From assembly GCA_030272155.1 (NCBI GenBank), contig CP126203.1, positions 682,001 to 746,000 on the forward strand: 64,000 bases of DNA. Direction: 5' to 3'. The notes beneath the pieces were generated by a model. The model did not search any database and was not told the origin of the DNA. It saw only the letters and a program-made list of their open reading frames with translations. Each line of letters opens with the position of its first letter. Within the stretch, counting starts at the first letter, position 1. This document shows positions 43,809 through 64,000 of this stretch, one piece after another. The position numbers and the translations under genes were made by a program. The DNA comes from Tetradesmus obliquus. Its lineage: Eukaryota; Chlorophyta; Chlorophyceae; Sphaeropleales; Scenedesmaceae.

Positions 43809-45672
43809 ATGGCGCCCATGCAGAAGTTTGAGATGGTCTCGGAGACAGCGGTGCACCAGCGCTACCTGACTGTGTATGACCGGCGCATAAAGTTCTGCGC
43901 GCACGACAATCCTGCGGAGGTGAGCTGTCTGCACGCATGCGCAACTGTTTGCTAGAGGGGTGTTTGTGGTGCTGTTAACCCTTTGCGCCCATCTGGGTGT
44001 CTAGACATTTCCCAGTTTCCACATTACCGCGGTTGTTGCTGGGCGCTTTCCCAATGCACCTCTTGTGCAGCATCACAACACCGCAGCTGCTGCGCGTCAT
44101 AATTCCCTTTTGTCACTGCTGTGTTCCTGTCTGCTTCCATTGTTGCAGTGCCGCGTGCTGGACTTTGACGTGGTGGGCCATCCTCGCGCCAACTTCTGCT
44201 TCGCGGTGACCTTCCCCTTCCACCCCTACAAGGACGGGCGCAAAGGCGGCGAGGTGCGTTGACCGGCGGTTGACCAGCCGTTGACCGGACTTTGACCGGT
44301 CATTGACCGCGCTGAGGCTGCATGCTCTTTGGAAACTCCGGCTGCGACTGCATCTGCAGTGTATGTATTGCTGTGCTGACGGCAACTGTTGCGCTGCTTT
44401 CACGTGCCGCAACACAGCATGCAGTGCCTGTTGCCAGCTGAACGCACTGTGTCTGCTGCTGCTGACTGCCTACTGCTTGCTGCCAGGTCACGCTGATCCG
44501 GGAGTACGCGCAGGGCCCAACTACCTGAAACTTCCCTGAAAACTACATGCCTGCTGTACCTGCTGCTGCTGCTGACTGCTTGCTGCTTACTGCCAGGTCA
44601 CGCTGATCCGGGAGTATGCACAAGGCCCCAACGCGCTGGCCTACTGCCTGCCCACTGGCGGGCTGGACCCGCAACGCCACGCGGACCTGGCGGAGTGCGC
44701 GGCGCGCGAGCTCAGCGAAGAGGTGAGAGCAATTCAAACACAGCAGTGAAGGCAGTGGTGATGCTGTCGTGATGGCTGCCGCAGCCGTGGCTAGCGGGCG
44801 GGCAGTGTCAGCAGCTGCTGCCTGCCGACCATCCCGGCATGCCTGAGGTCAAGTGGTGCATGAACCCGCCCCTCATACCACAGTAGCAGCCACTGACATG
44901 TTGCTGCCTGCTGTTGTGATGGCTGCTGCAGGCGTGGCTAGCGGGCGGGCAGTGGCACCGGCTGCTGCCTGCTGACCATCCCGGCATGTCTTTAGCCAGC
45001 TAGTGCGTGAACCTGCCTGTGATACCACAGTAGCAGCCACTGACACGGTGCTACTGTTACCTTGCTGCAGGCATGGCTAGCGGGCGGGCAGTGGCACCGT
45101 CTGCTGCCTGCCGATCACCCAGGCATGCCTGAAGTCAAGTGGTGCATGAACCGCTTTGTGCCTTTCTTGGTGGTGGACCCGCACCCAGACCTGAACCCTG
45201 GCAGCAGGGATGCTGAGGAGGCCAGCATGGAGGTGAGGGTTTAGGGTTGGACGTGTTTATGCGGCTTAGCAGCTGACCTGTTCAGTGTCCTTCCTGGTGG
45301 TCACCTGGTCGGACCCGCACCCTGACCTTTAACCGGCAGCAGGGATGCTGAGGAGGCTAGTACGGAGCTGAGTGTTGCGGGGTGGTGTTGAGTGCTTGAA
45401 TTTGTGATTTTCAGCGCTTTTCGCTGCTGCGCGTGCCTGTTGCCAAGTTGATGATGTCATACAATGCTGCTGCGTACTTGTTGGTGCCAGTTTCTATAGT
45501 ATGCCGATCTAGTGCCAAATGTTGCTGCCGCTGCTGCTGCTACCGCCGTCAGGTGCTGCGGGTGCCGCTGGACGAGTTCAAGCGGATGATGCTGTCTGGG
45601 GAGATGCTGCTGCCCTCCATCACCACAGCTTACATGGCCCTGGACAAACTGAAAGAGCAGGGCCTGCTGTGA
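43809..45672 (+). CDS. Nudix hydrolase, probably nucleoside-diphosphate-sugar type
   Basis: Nudix enzymes cleave nucleoside diphosphates linked to another group (family knowledge); the substrate is not evident. Five exons join in phase: 43809-43919, 44149-44253, 44597-44722, 45071-45232 and 45553-45672. From MAPMQKFEMVSE they give 207 residues, a usual size. The Nudix region runs LAYCLPTGGLDP, then AARELSEE (residues 107-114) and AWLAGG. The REUXEE core is intact, but the spacing before it is one residue long and the final Gly of the classic box is replaced. An AG precedes the ATG at 43809, and an in-frame upstream exon ending at 43392 (from Met 43084, rich in Ser/Thr/Asn/Gln) would add about 103 residues, so the true N terminus is open. 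Copies of exons 3, 4 and 5 surround the intact ones. Confidence 0.85.
44480..45010 (+). repeat. Upstream copies of Nudix exons 3 and 4
   Basis: Bases about 44480-44542 repeat the acceptor and VTLIREYAQGP, then end in a stop. Bases about 44783-44872 and 44930-45003 repeat the acceptor and start of exon 45071-45232 (AWLAGGQ, then ADHPGMP). All lie upstream of the intact exons. Confidence 0.88.
45285..45380 (+). repeat. Downstream donor copy of Nudix exon 4
   Basis: The exon end (FLVV-DPHPDL, SRDAEEAS) recurs with small indels, after the intact donor at 45233. Confidence 0.8.
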
Positions 45673-45694
45673 CAGTTGATGCAGCAGCTGCATT

Positions 45695-45840
45695 TTCGTG
45701 CAGCAGCAGCAGCAGCATGGCCTTCGGCAAGCTGAAGAAGCAGCCGCCTGCTGTGACAGCAGCAGCAGCAGCAGCACACGATTGCCACAGCTCACATGGC
45801 GCTTGACAAGCTGAGAGAGGAAGGCCTGCTGTACCAATTG
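45695..45840 (+). repeat. Two trailing copies of the Nudix last-exon end
   Basis: Segments like MALDKLKEQGLL recur at about 45713-45755 (MAFGKLKKQ) and 45785-45835 (HMALDKLREEGLL), after the true stop at 45670-45672. Confidence 0.8.
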
Positions 45841-47933
45841 CCCTTTTGCGTGGTTTGAAGGCAGCCGTGGTATCACCTGCGGCGTCGCGTTGCATCACCA
45901 GCAGCCGCCTCAGCAAGTCTGCATTGTCCTGCTGCTGCACCAGCAGTGTGAAAATGCTGCTGCAGCTGATGTCTGTGGTTCAGTACGTGCTCAGCGTCGT
46001 GTGGAACCTGACATGTGCGGTTGTCTGTGGTAGCAACTGCTGCAGCTGTGTGGTGATGCATGTGCACTGCTGCAGCTGCATCAGCTGCCAATGCTGCATG
46101 TTCTAGATTTGCACAAGTTCACAGCTAGAATCAAGCTGTGAGAGCAGCAGCCAATGTTCTGGGGCAGCAGCTGCGTGCATCAGCAGCTGCGCTCAGGCAG
46201 CAACTTGCAGCACGCAACTGCAGTTGGTCACTGAATGGTCTGGCTGAAACTGTAGGCTGGTAGCATGTGGAGTCTGGGCAGCATCTGAACACACAGGGTG
46301 TGCTTTGGCTTTTCATGAATCAATCAATCAACTAATCAACGTGTTGCTGCAGCAACTTCCAGCATGTACTCGCATGCTGCTGTAGGTGTTACTGTGATTA
46401 CATGGGTACCGTCTGTGTAATGCTGCTGAGTTGGAACAGCGTTGCCTTGCTTAAGTAATGGAGCAATGCTATTTTCCCCTGCCGCTCAGTACGGCGCAGG
46501 GCTGGTGCTGTCATTGCTTGTGGCTTGCTTTTGGTGTATCGTATCACCAATATATTTGTTAGTGCGGCTGGCATTATAACAAACTGGAGATCGCTGCAGT
46601 ACGGTTGCTACAACATCTGTGGGGTGCTATCCCCTGTCCGGACCGCCCCCTACATGCAACAGGTACTAAAGTTACCAAGTCATGGCTAAACCCTAGGGAT
46701 CTGTCCAGCTGCCACAGCACCAAACGTGTTGTCACACAAAGCGAACAAACACCCCAAGCAAAAAGGACACCGGCTCAATAGATGCACCACGATTGATTGA
46801 AAACAGCTGCCCTGCAGCCGCACCCTCCACCAACATGCAGCCGCATATGACATGCCAATGCTGCCAATGCGAGAGGCTCTCAACATTCTTGCTCAGCATG
46901 CATCCCACATATGCGATTGCTGCCCGATCCTTCTCCAACCTGTATGTACGTATATGGGCACCAGCAACCCATGCTGCAGGCGCCAAACATCATTGGGTTT
47001 TGCTCCCGACACCACCCCCAAGCACTCAAACCAACAGCACCCCCGCATGTATGCCAAAGCAGCTCCTGACACGACCTCACAAGGTTCTTTCAGCCGCCGC
47101 GGCATACATTTGGGTTGCACAGCGTGCATCCCAGGCTGACGCGGTTCCTGGGTGCTTGACATAGCAGCCTACATAACGTGCTGCAAACTGAACAATCTTG
47201 TGTATGCAATCAAGCTCGCATGCAAAAGCAGCAACCGAAACAACACCTGAAGTTGGGAATAGTACCACGCAAAAGAGCTGCCCTGCTATCCCGGGTTCTG
47301 CTGCTCAGGCACCAGGCCGTCGTACTGTCACAACGCCTGCACCTGGAATGATGCCGTTAAGTATCAAGTGCTGCCGCAACCCAAACTATTTGTGTTGTGT
47401 ACATATCATATGATGTGCATGCATGCATGCGGCAAAGAAAAGGCACCCCTTTGATTAATGCATGCATTAGCAGATACTCACAAGCACAGCCACCTGCAAC
47501 AACGCAGTGGCAGCAGCAGCATGCGGGCAACATCTGCATGCTCTTCTCAACTGTCATTCAAGACTGTGCCAGCCAATGCACCAAGCTTTAAAACCTCACA
47601 CCGCCATGCGTATGATCACATCTGCACATAGCATTGTCAATGCATGGAGATGTCTTTCAGCGCTCATTCACAAAGAACATTGCAGAGTGGCTGTCGGTGA
47701 CTTCTCTGGTTTCTGGCTTGTTGTTCTGACACTGTGCACGCTTCACAAAGGACAACAGGCCGCGTGATCTTCTGAGCCTCTGAAAGAAACAACTGTGCAC
47801 CTTTTTACTGCTGCAAGGAATTGGACACACAGAGGCACGGCACATCTCCAGCAATTCAGCAGCGTCACCGAAAGAACTCACGCTGCCTTCAGAAGCAAAC
47901 AGCTGCACTGCTGCTGCAGCTGTGACATCCTGC

Positions 47934-47980
<47 letters not shown>

Positions 47981-48394
47981 GAAAGAAGCTAGTCATCTGT
48001 ACACATCACCAAGTCCTACATGATGCAACAATCATGTCCTCTGGCAGCTGCTTGGCAGCATGCCACTTTCACATGCACACGCAGCCTGACGCCCATGTAC
48101 AAAGTCGCATGCATGCAGCAATGTTCAAAGCAATTGACGTGCAACCGCAGCTGCCGGCACATGCCTCGCAGACCCAAATTTAACAGCAATGCGGCACTGT
48201 CACAGCCCACCAACTCACACCTTCAGCATCTGACCAAACAACATGCATGCATTGGTGCCAGCCAACAGCCCTAGGCTCTGCACGTCTGGGGTTTGAAACG
48301 CCAAAACATCAGGCACGTGTGCTTCGTTCATGGCTCGATCAGCACATGCCAAAGCTCCAAGCATAACTCATCAAGGAGCAGCAGCCGCCTGGCT
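45841..48394. other. Long spacer between convergent Nudix and cysteine-rich gene 3' ends
   Basis: No gene recognised over 2.5 kb. Open frames are short and lack domains. A TGTAA motif lies at about 46414 on +. A CTG tract of about 15 units lies at 47937-47982. The sequence is AT-richer than the genic parts. Confidence 0.45.
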
Positions 48395-61485
<13,091 letters not shown>

Positions 61486-64000
61486 TTGCGGGCAACTGCA
61501 ATTGTTGAAGTGCAGATAACACCTGCAGTGTGAGCAGAAGCAGCAGACAGCAGGAAAAAATGTGGAGACTGCTTTGTCAGGCTGCACACTACTGCTGGCA
61601 GCAGGCCTGTGGGCTTGCTGCTGCCAGCATGCGTGTAAATGGCGGAAAGTGACGCGCCAGGCATGTCACTACGCTTTAAACAACTGGAGTCGTTTTAAAA
61701 AATGTGAGGTTTGTGAGTTGGTGGCTAATGCTGTTGCAGAGCTTCACAGTAACTGGGGGACGTCATCAGGCATGGGCTGTGCCTGAGGGATGCAGTGTAC
61801 TGCAGAATCAAGCAGGCCTGATGAGGACCCCGGACCATAAAAACAACACAAACAAGCGTTATGCATCGTATATAATCGTAACAATTGCGACCACGATAGT
61901 AGCCCGCAGGACCAACGGGACCAGCAGCACAGCAAAGCTAACTACGGAAGTTGCTGCCGGAACGACCCCGCCGGAAGCCAGCGGAAGTCCGCAGGGCGTG
62001 CTACTGGTTGGGTTCAATCCGTTGATGCCGTGGTCGCGTTGCTTTCCCCGCAAAAGCAGTGCACAAAGCTTTGCTGCTGAGCTGCTGGCTTGCTCGACTT
62101 CCAGGTTACTGCCAGAACTCACCGGCGACCCTTCAACGTGTTTGATCGGGAACCGAGCAGCAAGGCGTAAGGAAACGCCACGTTCACAGCACTGCTTCAG
62201 GTATACGGCGTGCTTGGCAGGTGCGAAGTGCCTTTGCAACGAAATTGTATCAGAGAGTATCGCAGAACACAGGCAGTGTGCAGTGAGATGGCTTGATCTT
62301 GTGACACGGACCGACCAATGCGGGATTGCCAACAAGTTTTGGGCCATGACCAACCAATGTTGGGGCAGGACCAATTGTCATGCACCCAACCTGTCAGCTG
62401 ACAGGGACCCGTAAAACCCGTCGATTTCACGTTTTTCTGCTGTAAGAAAGTATGGAACTCTCTGTTTGAACCAGTATCAGCCGCAGCGCCTCTGCTGTAC
62501 CTCAACCAGGCTGCAGCAGGGTGCAAGTCACTGCTGTCACTGATGCCATTTTGTGTAGCCTGCGCTCATCTTGCTGCCACAAGCCTTATCAGATAAACGA
62601 GTCGTAGTTCAGAGGACACGCTTGATATGTTGTGTCCATGATTGTCGTTCAGCTCAAGAAGTGACACGTCTGCGAAGGGCAGAGCGAGTGGGTTACGAGC
62701 GGTTGCACCCGCCGCAACAACCCCATAGCTGCAATCGCACATGTGTAGTATAGCCATATCAGGCTCATTTGGGCCGGAAGCACTAAAGTGACCAACGTTA
62801 TTTCTGCAGCGGGTTACATCGGCACAAGGTGGCTAGGCCGGCCTTCGCTGCCATCCTTGCTGGGCAGGGTATTGCAATGATCACGGGTATAACAACATTC
62901 TGGCGATAATGCTGTAGGGCATTATGGTGCTCGTGCTGACGGTCAGACTGTACTGTAACAGGCACACACTGGCTTACACCCTTAACACACTGGCTGTTGG
63001 GCATGCCAGGTCATCTGTGCGGGTAGGGGTGCCTTTCACCAGGATAATCAAGGTGACCAGTGGTGCTGCGCAGCATCTGCTGCTGGTGAGGCTGCCAGCC
63101 TGCTACTCTGCATTCAGTTAACTGCCAGCCTGCTACTGTGAATTCAGCCAACGTTGGGGGCAGTATGCAGGGTGCTGATAGCGCCGCGCACAGGCTGTTG
63201 CGAACTAGGTCCAAGCTTGAACGTCAACGGTCCAAGCAGGCAAGCTGTCACGGCAACCTACGGAAAGCTGCTGATGTCCGAAGGAACATTCAAATCAGTT
63301 ATCAGTTACTCAATCCCTGATACTCCCGCCATCCATGTCCCTCCCAAAGTCAGCCCCAAACCTGCATCGTCATATACCAGTCAAAACCCCAATGTCAGCA
63401 GACCACTGCTGCTCTGCTATTCAACACACCGCACTCCACAATGCTGTGGCGCAAACACAGCTGTCAGTGCCTGGATCCTGCTGGTGCGTCATGTTAACCG
63501 CGGCATCATGCGACTAAGCTGCAGCTGCAGGATGCTGCTGTTCCAGCTGCCGCAGCAACACCACTGTGCAGCACAGATATGCAGCTGGCCAGCTAGTAAC
63601 GTTGCGTCTGCAGTCACTGCTGCAAGACCCAAATCACAGCGTTGCTGCTGCTGCTGCTGCTACTGCTGCTGCAGTTCAAGCATCTGCATGCACAAGCGCA
63701 TAGGCTACCACACCACTTGCTCCGAAAGCTGACAGAAGCAACACTCCATGAAAGCCCGTCACATGTTTTGGCCACCACTGTTGCCGCCGCAACTTCCTGC
63801 TGCTGCTGCTGTAGCTGCTGCTGCGTCAAATCAACCGCTCACAGCGGCAGGTTGCCTTGCACCAGACACACTGCTCCCACCGCTCCCGTCGCTGCTGCCG
63901 CCGCTGCCGTTGCCGCTGCCAGTCATTCAAAGCTCCGTCAACCACAGCTTAAATTTAAAACCTGCCGAAGCCACCTGCGACCATCGCCTCCTTGCGCAGC
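61486..64000. other. Right-hand region with no confidently assigned gene
   Basis: Upstream flank of the secreted-protein gene plus about 2 kb without a recognised domain. CTG tracts on + lie at about 63641-63673 and 63797-63830. Two + frames remain open to the right edge from about 63750, one Pro/Leu-rich and one Ala-rich, so a gene may begin or continue there. Confidence 0.4.
61859..62374 (-). CDS. Doubtful hypothetical ORF, 171 aa, hydrophobic C terminus
   Basis: An uninterrupted frame from Met 62374 to a stop at 61859. Its last 35 residues are strongly hydrophobic (VVSFAVLLVPLVLRATIVVA and following) and could be a tail anchor. No family was recognised, and an equally long frame is open on the opposite strand over the same bases, so the coding strand, or coding at all, is uncertain. 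Confidence 0.2.
   Translation of the reverse strand: MVLPQHWLVMAQNLLAIPHWSVRVTRSSHLTAHCLCSAILSDTISLQRHFAPAKHAVYLKQCCERGVSLRLAARFPIKHVEGSPVSSGSNLEVEQASSSAAKLCALLLRGKQRDHGINGLNPTSSTPCGLPLASGGVVPAATSVVSFAVLLVPLVLRATIVVAIVTIIYDA

Noticed and set aside
61704-62414. 236-codon + frame overlapping the 171-codon minus frame.
   Set aside because: No recognisable domain, and it cannot be told apart from the opposite frame; neither was accepted as a confident gene.

Overview
The window looks like nuclear DNA of a chlorophyte green alga. An affiliation with the Chlorophyceae (a Scenedesmus-like lineage) is inference only. The support is: genes split into many short exons with GT/AG introns; an organellar RAP-domain protein; a secreted wall-type protein with an (SP)n linker; a plant-type GH5_7 mannanase; a plant-type TIM14; and extreme enrichment for CAG/CTG triplets. 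No bacterial-style operons, rRNA genes, convincing tRNA genes or CRISPR arrays were seen.

Layout, left to right. (1) 1-4373 (+): 3' part of a NOP9/APUM23-like PUF protein of ribosome biogenesis. (2) 5920-26559 (-): one giant gene, read here as 15 phase-compatible exons coding about 4,201 residues and ending in a MYND zinc finger. (3) 28157-34870 (-): an eight-exon GH5_7 endo-beta-mannanase of about 447 residues with both catalytic glutamates. (4) 34933-39111 (+): a 1,392-residue RAP/OPR-type organellar protein, divergent from the mannanase across only about 60 bp. (5) 40514-42057 (-): TIM14/PAM18, the J-protein of the mitochondrial import motor, whose first coding exon is only the ATG. (6) 43809-45672 (+): a Nudix hydrolase, divergent from TIM14. 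(7) 48395-61485 (-): a secreted cysteine-rich protein of about 1,726 residues in 16 phase-compatible exons. The last 2.5 kb holds no gene that could be assigned with confidence. The genes form head-to-head and tail-to-tail pairs and show no shared pathway.

The most striking feature is structural. In every intron-containing gene, exon ends have been copied in tandem into neighbouring introns or 3' flanks. A copy carrying an acceptor plus the 5' part of an exon always lies upstream of the intact exon. A copy carrying the 3' part of an exon plus its donor always lies downstream. Copies of last exons, with their stop codons, trail behind the real stop. Up to seven copies occur for one exon, many joined by (CAG)n/(CTG)n tracts. 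The intronless RAP gene has none. Triplets are also largely strand-polarised: in the sense strand, exons carry CAG/GCA/AGC (poly-Q/A/S), while introns carry mostly CTG, often running straight into the 3' splice site.

The exon structures were built by hand from splice consensus, reading phase and, where possible, remembered family signatures. Transcript data would be decisive.
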